Part shown: piece after piece, positions 51,820 through 59,846 of the stretch
Layout: each line of letters opens with the position of its first letter
Position numbering within the stretch: the stretch's first letter is position 1
Source of the DNA: Hallella multisaccharivorax DSM 17128
GTDB lineage: Bacteria; Bacteroidota; Bacteroidia; Bacteroidales; Bacteroidaceae
NCBI RefSeq assembly: GCF_000218235.1
Contig: NZ_GL945017.1
Location: 2,488,953 to 2,552,952, forward strand
Direction of reading: 5' to 3'
Length of the DNA stretch: 64,000 bases
Position numbers and translations under genes: made by a program
The notes under the pieces: generated by a model
Seen by the model: only the letters and a program-made list of their open reading frames with translations
Database searches by the model: none
Told to the model about the DNA's origin: nothing

Positions 51820-52704
51820 ATGATGTCCAATAGCCTCAAAGGCTTCTCCGCCGGCATCCTGGCCGCGGTTTTCTACGGTACCAATCCCTTGGGTACGCTG
51901 CCGCTCTATGCCGACGGCATTTCCTCGGGGTCGGTGCTTTTCTATCGCTACGCCCTCTCCGTCATTTTCTTTGCCGCATGGCTTCTTGCACGCGGCGAGT
52001 CGCTACGCATCCGATGGGGCCATGCCATCCGGTTGGCCGTTCTGGGCGTGATGTTCTCCATGTCATCGCTTACGCTCTACGAGAGCTTCCACTACATGAA
52101 CGCAGGCGTAGCCTCCACCATTCTCTTCTCCTACCCTATTATGACAGCGCTCATCATGGTGATGTTCTACCACGAGCGTGTCAACTGGCGCACCACCGCC
52201 GCCATTGTGCTGGCCGTCTCCGGCATCGCGCTGCTCTACCGCGGCGGTGGAGAGGGCGGCTCAAAGCTCTCGGCTACCGGCATCCTGCTTGTGCTCTTCT
52301 CCTCCCTGCTCTATGCCATGTACATTGTCTACGTGCGGCAGTTCTGCATCACCGGCATGTCAGCGGAGAAGTCCACCGCATGGATCGTCTTCTTCGGATG
52401 GCTGGGCATCACCGCCTTCATGCTGTTCAAGGGCGAGCCTCTGCAGCTCCTTCGCGGCACCCAGTGGCTCTGGGGTGCACAGTTAGCATTACTGCCCACG
52501 GTGATGAGTCTCTTCCTCATCAATGTCGCCATCAAGTGCATCGGCTCCACGCCCACGGCAATCATGGGCGCCATTGAACCGCTCACCGCCGTGGCTATCT
52601 CCTGCACGCTCTTCGGTGAACCGTTTACCCTGCGGCTCTCCGCAGGCATCGTGCTCATCCTCTCGGCTGTCATCCTCATCATCCTGCGGAAGCAGACAGC
52701 ATAA
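51820..52704 (+). CDS. EamA/DMT-family membrane transporter, 294 aa
   Basis: ATG at 51820 is preferred over the in-frame GTG at 51808. Ten hydrophobic segments form two EamA repeats. FSAGILAAVFYGTNPLGTLP opens the first repeat and LLVLFSSLLYAMYIVYVRQF opens the second. GAIEPLTAVAISCTLFGEPF is the typical last-third motif. Members export metabolites or amino acids; the substrate here is unknown. nadB begins 42 bp downstream on the same strand, so co-transcription is possible. Confidence 0.88.
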   Translation: MMSNSLKGFSAGILAAVFYGTNPLGTLPLYADGISSGSVLFYRYALSVIFFAAWLLARGESLRIRWGHAIRLAVLGVMFSMSSLTLYESFHYMNAGVASTILFSYPIMTALIMVMFYHERVNWRTTAAIVLAVSGIALLYRGGGEGGSKLSATGILLVLFSSLLYAMYIVYVRQFCITGMSAEKSTAWIVFFGWLGITAFMLFKGEPLQLLRGTQWLWGAQLALLPTVMSLFLINVAIKCIGSTPTAIMGAIEPLTAVAISCTLFGEPFTLRLSAGIVLILSAVILIILRKQTA

Positions 52705-52746
52705 GACTTTTATGAAGATAAAAACCAACCATGATATAATACGAAG

Positions 52747-54339
52747 ATGGTATATCATTACGATTTCCTCATCATCGGCGGCGGCGTAGCTGGTATGAGC
52801 TTTGCCCTCAAAGTAGCCAATGCCCACAAAGGCTCCGTCGCCATCATCTGCAAGACCACTCTCGACGAGGCCAACACCGCCAAGGCACAGGGCGGCATCG
52901 CCTCGGTTACCAATCTCGCCGTGGACGACTTCGACAAGCACATCCACGACACCATGGTGGCCGGCGACTGGCTCTCCGATCCCAAGGCCGTGGAGCACGT
53001 GGTGCGCAACGCTCCCGACGCCATCCGCGACCTGGTGAAGTGGGGTGTCAACTTTGATAAGAAGACCGATGGCTCCTTTGACCTGCACCGTGAGGGCGGT
53101 CACTCTGAGTTCCGCATCCTGCACCACCAGGACGACACTGGCTTTGAGATCCAGCGTGGACTCATGGCCGCTGTGCGCAGCCATCCCGACATCACCGTGC
53201 TGGAGAACCATTTCGCCGTGGAGATCATCACCCAGCACCACCTCGGGCAGGAGGTGACACGCCGCACGCCCGACATCGAGTGCTTCGGCGCCTATGTCAT
53301 CAATCCCGACACGCAGCGCGTGGACACCTATCTCTCGCGCGTCACCCTTATGGCCACCGGCGGCACGGGAGCCGTCTACGCCACCACCTCCAACCCCGTC
53401 ATCGCCACGGGAGACGGCATTGCCATGGCCTACCGCGCCAAGGCAACGGTGAAGGACATGGAGTTCGTGCAGTTCCATCCCACCGTGCTCTTCAACCCCG
53501 CAGAGACCCATCCCGCCTTCCTCATTACCGAAGCCATGCGCGGCTACGGAGCCATCCTCAAGCTGCCCGAGGGCACCGAGTTCATGCAGAAATACGACCC
53601 GCGTCTCTCGCTTGCGCCACGCGACATCGTAGCGCGTGCCATCGACCGTGAGATGAAAATACACGGTCTCGACCACGTCTGCCTTGACGTGACGATGAAA
53701 GACCCTGACGAGACCCGACGTCACTTCCCCCACATCTACGAGAAATGCCTGAGCATCGGCATCGACATCACAAAACAGATGATTCCCGTATGCCCCTCGG
53801 CCCACTATATGTGCGGCGGCATCAAGGCCAACCTCCACGGCGAGAGCTCCATCCACAAGCTCTACGCCGTGGGCGAGTGCTCATGCACCGGACTGCATGG
53901 CGGCAACCGGCTCGCATCCAACTCTCTCGTCGAGGCTGTGGTCTATGCCAAGAGTGCCGCGGAGCACGCCATCGCAAGCATCGACAACTACCATTTCCAG
54001 GAGAATATACCGGAATGGAACGACTTTGGCACACTCACCAACGAGGAGAAAGTGCTCATCACGCAGGACGAACGCGAGGTGGGACAGGTGATGTCTACCT
54101 ATGTAGGCATCGTGCGCTCCAACCTCCGGCTCAAGCGTGCGTGGAAGCGTCTTGACATGCTCTACGAGGAGACCGAGGATCTCTTCCGCCGTGTCAAGCC
54201 CACACGTGATATATGCGAGCTGCGTAACATGATCAACGTGGGCTATCTCATCACGCGCCAGGCCATAGAGCGGCACGAGAGCCGCGGACTGCACTACAAT
54301 GTGGACTACCCGAGAGAAGCTGAGGCTCAAACAAAATAA
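52747..54339 (+). CDS. nadB: L-aspartate oxidase, 530 aa
   Basis: The FAD-binding N-terminus is FLIIGGGVAGMSFALKVA. QGGIASVTNLAVDDFDKHIH, ATGGTGAVYATTSNPVIATG, MEFVQFHPTVLF and GLHGGNRLASNSLVEAVVYA are all conserved in the succinate dehydrogenase/aspartate oxidase fold. The C-terminal helical domain is present. It oxidises aspartate to iminoaspartate, the first step of de novo NAD synthesis, probably using fumarate in an anaerobe. nadA and nadC follow in order. Confidence 0.95.
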   Translation: MVYHYDFLIIGGGVAGMSFALKVANAHKGSVAIICKTTLDEANTAKAQGGIASVTNLAVDDFDKHIHDTMVAGDWLSDPKAVEHVVRNAPDAIRDLVKWGVNFDKKTDGSFDLHREGGHSEFRILHHQDDTGFEIQRGLMAAVRSHPDITVLENHFAVEIITQHHLGQEVTRRTPDIECFGAYVINPDTQRVDTYLSRVTLMATGGTGAVYATTSNPVIATGDGIAMAYRAKATVKDMEFVQFHPTVLFNPAETHPAFLITEAMRGYGAILKLPEGTEFMQKYDPRLSLAPRDIVARAIDREMKIHGLDHVCLDVTMKDPDETRRHFPHIYEKCLSIGIDITKQMIPVCPSAHYMCGGIKANLHGESSIHKLYAVGECSCTGLHGGNRLASNSLVEAVVYAKSAAEHAIASIDNYHFQENIPEWNDFGTLTNEEKVLITQDEREVGQVMSTYVGIVRSNLRLKRAWKRLDMLYEETEDLFRRVKPTRDICELRNMINVGYLITRQAIERHESRGLHYNVDYPREAEAQTK

Positions 54340-54365
54340 TGTCCATCGTCGGAAGAGAACGCTGC

Positions 54366-54438
54366 TCCCAACGAATCACCGTATTCTTCAAATAATGCCC
54401 TATGGCAACATTCGATGAATCAGATAAATTCGTTGGGA
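54366..54438. other. Structured spacer between nadB and nadA
   Basis: TCCCAACGAAT (54366-54376) can pair with ATTCGTTGGGA (54428-54438), enclosing a TGCC-CTAT-GGCA hairpin. The stem lies 60 bases before the nadA start. It could be an RNA processing or attenuation element in the nad operon. Confidence 0.4.
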
Positions 54439-54497
54439 AAGCCAAAATCTATTGGAATAAAGGACAAAGACATTGTGAGGAACAAACGAAAAGAGCA

Positions 54498-55577
54498 ATG
54501 AATAAAATGACTTTAGAAGAGAAAATAAAAGAAATAAGGGAGAAAGCCGCCTCGCGCCACGCCCTCATCCTGGCTCACTACTACACCCGTCCGGAGATCC
54601 AGGAAGTGGCCGACTTCATCGGCGACTCACTGGCTCTGGCCCGTAAGGCTGCGGAGACCGACGCCCCCGTGCTCGTGATGTGCGGCGTACACTTCATGGC
54701 CGAGACCTGCAAGCTGCTCTCACCGGAGAAGACAGTGCTGGAGCCCGACCCTGCCGCCGGCTGCTCACTGGCCGACAGCTGCCGCGCCGAGGACCTCAAG
54801 GCTTTCAAGGAGGCCCATCCTGGCTATAAGGTCATCAGCTATGTCAATACCACGGCGGCCGTGAAGGCTCTCTCCGACTGCTGTGTCACATCGGGCAATG
54901 CCGTGAAGGTCATCAACAGCCTGCCAAAGGACGAGAAACTCATCTTCGGCCCTGACTACAATCTCGGCAACTACATCAACGCCATCTCCGGCCGTGAAAT
55001 GCTGCTGTGGCAGGGCGGCTGCCACGTCCATGAGAAGTTCTCCGTTCAAGCTATCCTCAAGCTGAAACGACAATATCCCGATGCCCTTGTCATGGCACAC
55101 TTAGAGTGCAAGGCTCCCGTGCTCGCCCTGGCCGACGTGAAGGGCTCCACCGCTGCCATGCTCACCTACGCCCAGTCCCATCCCGGGCAGAAACAGTTCA
55201 TCGTGGCCACGGAGGCCGGTATCCTCTTCGAGATGCGCCGCCGCTGTCCCGACCAGACCTTTATCCCCGTGCCACCCGAGGTCACCGAAGGCGAGAACCT
55301 GACCCCTACCGAGAGCGGGCAGGGCCTTACAACAGGCGGGAGCGGGCAAGGCTCTGCCGCAGGACACACCGGCGACAAGGACGCCGCCGCACAAGACCTG
55401 CGTATCGTCACCGGCATGCCCACTGCCTGCGCCTGTAACGAGTGCGAGTTCATGAAGCTCAACACCTTAGAGAAGATCGCCGCCTGTCTGGATACTCTCC
55501 AGCCACAGGTCACGATCCCCGAAGATATCGCCCGCGAGGCCGTGAAGCCCATCGAGAAGATGCTCAGCCTGTCATAG
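54498..55577 (+). CDS. nadA: Quinolinate synthase with an in-frame low-complexity insertion, 359 aa
   Basis: ATG at 54498 precedes the normal start of the fold (KAASRHALILAHYYTRPEIQ). The [4Fe-4S] ligands are likely Cys 89 (AGCSLADSC), Cys 204 (HLECKAP) and Cys 316 (CACNECEFMKLNTLEK). VNTTAAVKALSD, GPDYNLGNYI and TEAGILFEMRR are conserved. It condenses iminoaspartate with dihydroxyacetone phosphate. Residues about 261-300 (ENLTPTESGQGLTTGGSGQG and following) are absent from ordinary NadA proteins. This part is encoded by GC-rich inverted-repeat DNA (55318-55358), as if a palindromic element inserted in a surface loop just before the last Cys motif. Confidence 0.92.
   Translation: MNKMTLEEKIKEIREKAASRHALILAHYYTRPEIQEVADFIGDSLALARKAAETDAPVLVMCGVHFMAETCKLLSPEKTVLEPDPAAGCSLADSCRAEDLKAFKEAHPGYKVISYVNTTAAVKALSDCCVTSGNAVKVINSLPKDEKLIFGPDYNLGNYINAISGREMLLWQGGCHVHEKFSVQAILKLKRQYPDALVMAHLECKAPVLALADVKGSTAAMLTYAQSHPGQKQFIVATEAGILFEMRRRCPDQTFIPVPPEVTEGENLTPTESGQGLTTGGSGQGSAAGHTGDKDAAAQDLRIVTGMPTACACNECEFMKLNTLEKIAACLDTLQPQVTIPEDIAREAVKPIEKMLSLS
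55318..55358. repeat. Inverted repeat inside nadA
   Basis: GGCAGGGCCTT (55318-55328) pairs with AAGGCTCTGCC (55348-55358) with one mismatch. GAGCGGGCA occurs twice around it. It encodes the unusual Gly/Ser-rich loop of this NadA. Confidence 0.75.
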
Positions 55578-55673
55578 CCCCGCCTCTACGCCGTAATCGC
55601 ATCGCCTCTACGCCGTAATCGTATCGCCTCTACGCCGTAATCGCACTGCCTCTACACCGTAATCGCATCGCCG
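55578..55673. repeat. 22-bp intergenic repeat array E (3 full units plus partials)
   Basis: Units at 55599-55620, 55621-55642 and 55643-55664 are flanked by partial units that start right at the nadA stop codon. The core is TCTACGCCGTAATC. A short direct repeat TTCGGTGCCCTGCC follows in 55690-55735 before nadC. Confidence 0.92.
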
Positions 55674-55776
55674 CCCTTGGCTCCCTTGCATTCGGTGCCC
55701 TGCCCAGCGGGTTCGGTGCCCTGCCGTCCTCGGCAGCGCTGTCATCCATCATCCGTCATTCAAAACATTCCGAAAT

Positions 55777-56685
55777 ATGAACCACAAGCAAACAGAACAA
55801 GAACTCACCGACTGCCTCATCGACCTCGCTTTTGCCGAGGACATCGGCGACGGCGACCACACCACCCTCTGCTGCATCCCCGCCGACGCCATGGGCGAGA
55901 GCGAACTGATGATCAAGGAGGAGGGCATCTTTGCCGGCGAGCGTGCCGCCAAGGAGGTCTTCCACCGCTTCGACCCTGCCCTCAAGGTCACCATGCACCG
56001 CCACGACGGCGACCACGTGCGCCCTGGCGACATTGTGCTCTCCGTCAGCGGACACGAACAGAGCCTCCTCACCACCGAGCGCCTCATGCTCAACATCTGC
56101 CAACGCATGAGCGGCATCGCCACCATGGCCCACCGATATCAGCAGGCGCTCATCGACGCCGGTACGAAGACACGCGTCCTCGACACCCGTAAGACCACCC
56201 CCGGCATGCGCATGCTTGAAAAAGAAGCCGTGCGCATCGGAGGCGGAATGAACCATCGTATCGGACTCTTCGACATGATCCTCCTTAAGGATAACCACAT
56301 CGACTTCTGCGGTGGCGTGCACAACGCCATCGCCCGCGCGCGACAGTACTGCAAGGACAAAGGCCTCAAGCTCAGGATAGAGTGTGAGGTGCGCGACTTC
56401 ACTGAACTCGAGAAAGCCATCGCCGACTGTCCCGACCGCATCATGTTCGACAACTTCACGCCCGAGGATACCGCCAAAGCCGTGGCCCTCGTCCACGCAG
56501 CCCGGCACGCCGACGGCACACCCGCACACATCGAGACAGAGTCGTCGGGCGGCATCACCTTCGACACCATGATACCCTATGCCAAGGCGGGAGTCGACTT
56601 CATCTCCTTCGGCGCGCTCACCCACAGCGTCAAGGCTCTCGACATGAGCCTCAAGGCAAAGGGATCGTCAAAGCTCACCGTCTGA
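55777..56685 (+). CDS. nadC: Nicotinate-nucleotide diphosphorylase (carboxylating), 302 aa
   Basis: The QPRTase motifs are present: EDIGDGDHTTLCCIPADA, RLMLNICQRMSGIATMAHRY, TRVLDTRKTTPGMRMLEKEA, GGGMNHRIGLFDMILLKDNH, IECEVRDFTELEKAI and AGVDFISFGALTHSVKALDM. It makes nicotinate mononucleotide from quinolinate and PRPP, completing the nadB-nadA-nadC set on one strand. Array E separates it from nadA, and a long hairpin follows its stop. Confidence 0.96.
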   Translation: MNHKQTEQELTDCLIDLAFAEDIGDGDHTTLCCIPADAMGESELMIKEEGIFAGERAAKEVFHRFDPALKVTMHRHDGDHVRPGDIVLSVSGHEQSLLTTERLMLNICQRMSGIATMAHRYQQALIDAGTKTRVLDTRKTTPGMRMLEKEAVRIGGGMNHRIGLFDMILLKDNHIDFCGGVHNAIARARQYCKDKGLKLRIECEVRDFTELEKAIADCPDRIMFDNFTPEDTAKAVALVHAARHADGTPAHIETESSGGITFDTMIPYAKAGVDFISFGALTHSVKALDMSLKAKGSSKLTV

Positions 56686-56702
56686 CACGATGCCACGAAC
56701 CG

Positions 56703-56765
56703 TCCTGTCTCCCGATAACTGCGCATGCCAGCCGGCATGCGTGGAGCTCGGGAAATACGACAGGA
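56703..56765 (+). other. Long imperfect hairpin after nadC
   Basis: Three nested stems are visible: TCCTGTC/GACAGGA (56703-56709, 56759-56765), TCCCGA/TCGGGA (56710-56715, 56748-56753) and GCATGCC/GGCATGC (56723-56729, 56733-56739). There is no T-run. It may be a 3' end structure or a palindromic mobile element. Confidence 0.6.
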
Positions 56766-56798
56766 TATTTATGCGTATGAAGTCAGAAAAAATGTATC

Positions 56799-57376
56799 AT
56801 GACAGTTGACGAGAAATTCCTTTTAGCGCAAGTCGCGTCCGGTGACGACAGGGCTTTCCAAACTCTTTTCAACCGTTATAACTCCGATCACTATGATCTG
56901 GGCCTTCGCTCCTGGTTCGGCAGAATCAATTACAACTATGACAACAAGTATCTCTTCGAAGCCAACATCCGCCGCGACGGAAGCTCACGCTTTGCCGATG
57001 GCCATAAATGGGGTACCTTCCCCTCCTTCTCGGCCGGATGGGTAATGACAGAAGAGCCGTTCATGAAAGGCACACGGCGTGTGCTCGACATGTTGAAGCT
57101 ACGTGCTTCATGGGGGAAACTCGGCAATCAGAACATCAATTCCTACTACATGAGCGATGTGCTCAACACCGGATATAACTATTCTTTTGGCGGTACATTG
57201 TCGTCAGGAGTTGCTGTCAAAACAACAGTGACCCAAGCATTCCTTATGCCAAATGGCAGTTCGCGACAGAGAAGAAGGAGACACGTAAGTTCGATGACAC
57301 CAAAGGATGGCTTTGGGCCATTCCCCTAACTGAGATACAGAACAACCCGAACCTCAAGCAGAATCCGGGATACTGA
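56799..57376 (+). pseudogene. Relic patchwork: ECF sigma N-terminus, SusC fragment, SusD C-terminus
   Basis: The frame starts as an RNA polymerase sigma factor (MTVDEKFLLAQVASGDDRAF to FNRYNSD, about 30 residues). It runs without a break into the barrel part of a SusC protein (SWFGRINYNYDNKYLFEANI, RDGSSRFADGHKWGTFPSFS, LKLRASWGKLGNQNI). From about 57222 a second frame gives the very end of a SusD protein (PSIPYAKWQFATEKKETRKF, then GWLWAIPLTEIQNNPNLKQN, ending PGY and the stop at 57376). Three genes of a lost locus have thus been collapsed by deletions into under 600 bp. None of the pieces can work. Confidence 0.85.
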
Positions 57377-57427
57377 TCTTCCCGATAAAAAAACACGCTT
57401 ATACTTTCCGCTTTCAATTTTTTCCTT

Positions 57428-57435
57428 TACCTTTG
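57428..57435 (+). promoter_or_regulatory. -7 box of the nuclease gene
   Basis: TACCTTTG matches TAnnTTTG, with CTTTC about 20 nt upstream as a weak -33 box. The leader to 57481 is about 40 nt. Confidence 0.55.
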
Positions 57436-57480
57436 CGAAAGATAGGCAGTTATGTCCGACAACCTTTAAACACAACGGCT

Positions 57481-58410
57481 ATGAAGAACGAGAACAACAA
57501 GAAATACATCCGCTTCGACTGGGCAATGAAACGGATGCTTCGCGACAAGGCTAACTTCGCGGTGCTCGAGGGCTTCCTCACCACGCTCCTGGGCCACCCC
57601 ATCAAGATCCAAAAGCTCCTGGAGAGCGAGAGCAACCAGGACGACGCCGACGACAAACAGAACCGCGTTGACCTCCTGGCTGAGGATGAAGCGGGGCAGC
57701 TCTACCTCATTGAGGTGCAGAACGAGACCGAGGTGGCCTATTTCCAGCGCATGCTCTTCGGTGCCTCGAAACTGGTCACCGAGTACATCAACCGCGGCGA
57801 CAACTATGACCGCGTGCGCAAGGTCTACAGCATCAATATTGTCTACTTCAACCTCGGAGGCGGCACCGACATCGTCTACCACGGCAAGACCGAGTTCCGA
57901 GGCATCCACAACGGCGAGTTGCTGCCGCTGTCACCTTTCCAGAAGCAGAAGTTCAAGGTGGATACCGTAAGCGACCTCTATCCGGAATACTACATCCTGA
58001 AAGTTAACGACTTCAACCGTTGGAGCAAGGTGCCGTTGGAGCAGTGGATCTACTTCCTCAACACCTCTGAGATCCCCCACGACGCCACGGCCCCCGGTCT
58101 GGGAGAGGCGCGCCATCGCCTGGAGATTGACCAGATGTCGCCCGCTGAGCGGGAGTCTTACTACCGTCATCTCGACAATGTCGCTGTCCTCAAGGACAAC
58201 ATCTCCACAGCGCGTGGAGAAGGAAAGATGGAAGGACGTGCGGAAGGTCGCGTGGAAGGACGTGCGGAAGGTCGCGTGGAAGGACGTGCGGAAGGACGCG
58301 TGGAGGGACGTGCGGAGGCCGCGGCGGAAATCGCACGGAAGATGAAGGAGGCAGGTATTCCGGCCAAACAGATAGCGACACTAACCGGACTTGACGTCAA
58401 CACCTTATGA
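57481..58410 (+). CDS. PD-(D/E)XK nuclease family transposase (Rpn/PDDEXK_2-like), 309 aa
   Basis: ATG at 57481 is followed by the family opening KKYIRFDWAMKRMLRDKANF and FAVLEGFLTTLLGHPIKIQK. The nuclease core has Asp 64 (NRVDLLAED) and E78-x-Q80 (LYLIEVQNE), then YFQRMLFGASKLVTEYINRG. These proteins are annotated as transposases and related to recombination-promoting nucleases. They cleave DNA but have no known element ends. The C-terminal tail has three copies of an EGRAEGRV-type repeat followed by KQIATLTGL, the usual helical ending of the family. The repeat number is likely to vary between strains. Confidence 0.88.
   Translation: MKNENNKKYIRFDWAMKRMLRDKANFAVLEGFLTTLLGHPIKIQKLLESESNQDDADDKQNRVDLLAEDEAGQLYLIEVQNETEVAYFQRMLFGASKLVTEYINRGDNYDRVRKVYSINIVYFNLGGGTDIVYHGKTEFRGIHNGELLPLSPFQKQKFKVDTVSDLYPEYYILKVNDFNRWSKVPLEQWIYFLNTSEIPHDATAPGLGEARHRLEIDQMSPAERESYYRHLDNVAVLKDNISTARGEGKMEGRAEGRVEGRAEGRVEGRAEGRVEGRAEAAAEIARKMKEAGIPAKQIATLTGLDVNTL
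58231..58320. repeat. 24-bp tandem repeat in the nuclease gene
   Basis: Units lie at 58231-58254, 58255-58278 (identical) and 58279-58302 (one change), followed by a partial. They encode eight residues each (EGRAEGRV), keeping the frame at any copy number. Confidence 0.93.
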
Positions 58411-58443
58411 GCTCTTCCGATAAGCGGAAGATGAAGGTCACGG

Positions 58444-58536
58444 CATTACAGCGTAAAGGCAATGCGTCTACATCGTAGAGGCATTGCCTTTACACCGTTA
58501 ACGCATTGCCTTTACGCCGTTGACGCATTGCCATAC
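58444..58536. repeat. 22-bp intergenic repeat array F (3 full units plus partials)
   Basis: Units at 58459-58480, 58481-58502 and 58503-58524 are flanked by partials. The array fills the gap between the converging nuclease and DUF58 genes and ends 10 bases from the DUF58 stop. Confidence 0.92.
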
Positions 58537-58545
58537 ACCAGGGGA

Positions 58546-59841
58546 TCATCTCATGTCCAAATACTGGTTGAGCAGGCGGATGGAGAGGTCCTCGGGACGC
58601 ACGAGGAGGGTCTCCATGCCATACTGTCGGAGCATGGAGGCGATGAGCTGCTTGTCGGCCATAGCCTGCTGGGCCATGACCTGCTGAAAACAGGCCTCTT
58701 CCGTGGTGGGGCGCTGACGGGCGAACTGCTCGATCTCGTTGTCGCGGAAAAGGATGACGAGCACCCTGTGACGGCGGGTCAACTGTTGCAGATATGGCAG
58801 CTGGCGGCGCAGGGCTTGCGGTGTGGGGAAATTGGAGAACAGCACCAACAGGCTCCGGTGCTGTACGCGCTGTCCAAGAGTGGCGACAAGCGACGAGAAG
58901 TCACTCTCCGCAAAGGCCGTCCGCTCCCGGTAGAGCTGTTCGAGGATGGCCTGCATCTGCCCCTCACGCCGCTCGGCCGGCAGGAACGTGCTGACCCGCG
59001 CGTCGAAGGTGACGATGCCCGGCCTGTCTTCACGGTGCAGCGACACAAACGACAGCACGAGAGAGGCATTGATGGCATAGTCGAGATAGGTCATACCACG
59101 CGAGGTCTGCTGCATCATACGGCCCTTGTCGATGACACAATAGACGCGCTGCGAACGCTCCTCATTATAGACATTCACCATGAGACGGCCGCGGCGGGCA
59201 GTGGCTTTCCAGTTGATGGCGCGGTATTCGTCGCCCTTGACATAATCCTTAATCTGTTCAAACTCCGTGTTATTGCCCGGCCGCCGCAATCGCTTGATGC
59301 CCATCTCGTTGAGCCGTTGCGAGAAGGCTAAGAGCTCATATTGCCGCAGCAGGAGAAACGAGGGGTAGACGGCCACCGTCTTTTCCTCACCCAAAGTGAA
59401 GCGCCGTTCCAGCAAGCGCAAGGCGACGGAGACAAAGACGCACATTCGGCCGAAGTGGCAGACGCCGCGCCGCACCGGTCGCAACAGATAGTGCAGGGCA
59501 CGGCCCGTCTGCGGTTTCAGGCGGACGCTGAAGGTGAGGTCGCGACGCTGGAACTCCACCGGCGCCTCGTCGATGACCGACAGACTCACGGGCAAACGGT
59601 AATGGCTGTGCACACGCACCACCACCTCATTGTCATCACCGTTGGAGAAACGGTCGGCACAACAGCGCGTGCCGCTCACCGAGCCCGTGCGCCACAGCAC
59701 CACGGCCTCAACAGCCAGCTCCAGCACTAAGAGCACAAGCAACACCTGACCCATCCACAAGAACGGGAGCCACGCCCAGCCGAGAATCATAATGACGGCG
59801 ATGACGGCGGCAAGACAATAGAAACGCTGTCGAAGAAACAT
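58546..59841 (-). CDS. DUF58 domain protein, 431 aa
   Basis: Two N-terminal membrane segments (LAAVIAVIMILGWAWLPFLW and GQVLLVLLVLELAVEAVVLW) are followed by a beta-rich part. The DUF58 core (EFEQIKDYVKGDEYRAINWKATARRG) then leads into a von Willebrand A-like domain (YCVIDKGRMMQ). DUF58 proteins are encoded next to MoxR ATPases throughout Bacteroidota. They are thought to be membrane partners in a chaperone or envelope-stress complex. The gene begins 5 bases after the MoxR stop. Confidence 0.9.
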   Translation of the reverse strand: MFLRQRFYCLAAVIAVIMILGWAWLPFLWMGQVLLVLLVLELAVEAVVLWRTGSVSGTRCCADRFSNGDDNEVVVRVHSHYRLPVSLSVIDEAPVEFQRRDLTFSVRLKPQTGRALHYLLRPVRRGVCHFGRMCVFVSVALRLLERRFTLGEEKTVAVYPSFLLLRQYELLAFSQRLNEMGIKRLRRPGNNTEFEQIKDYVKGDEYRAINWKATARRGRLMVNVYNEERSQRVYCVIDKGRMMQQTSRGMTYLDYAINASLVLSFVSLHREDRPGIVTFDARVSTFLPAERREGQMQAILEQLYRERTAFAESDFSSLVATLGQRVQHRSLLVLFSNFPTPQALRRQLPYLQQLTRRHRVLVILFRDNEIEQFARQRPTTEEACFQQVMAQQAMADKQLIASMLRQYGMETLLVRPEDLSIRLLNQYLDMR

Positions 59842-59846
59842 CGGAC

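Noticed and set aside
52489..53856. 455-codon open frame antisense to nadB
   Set aside because: NadB is complete on the other strand with all FAD motifs; the antisense product is Val/His-rich nonsense.
14675..58536. The 22-bp arrays as CRISPR
   Set aside because: The units are contiguous with no unique spacers, are only 22 bp, and have no cas genes nearby.
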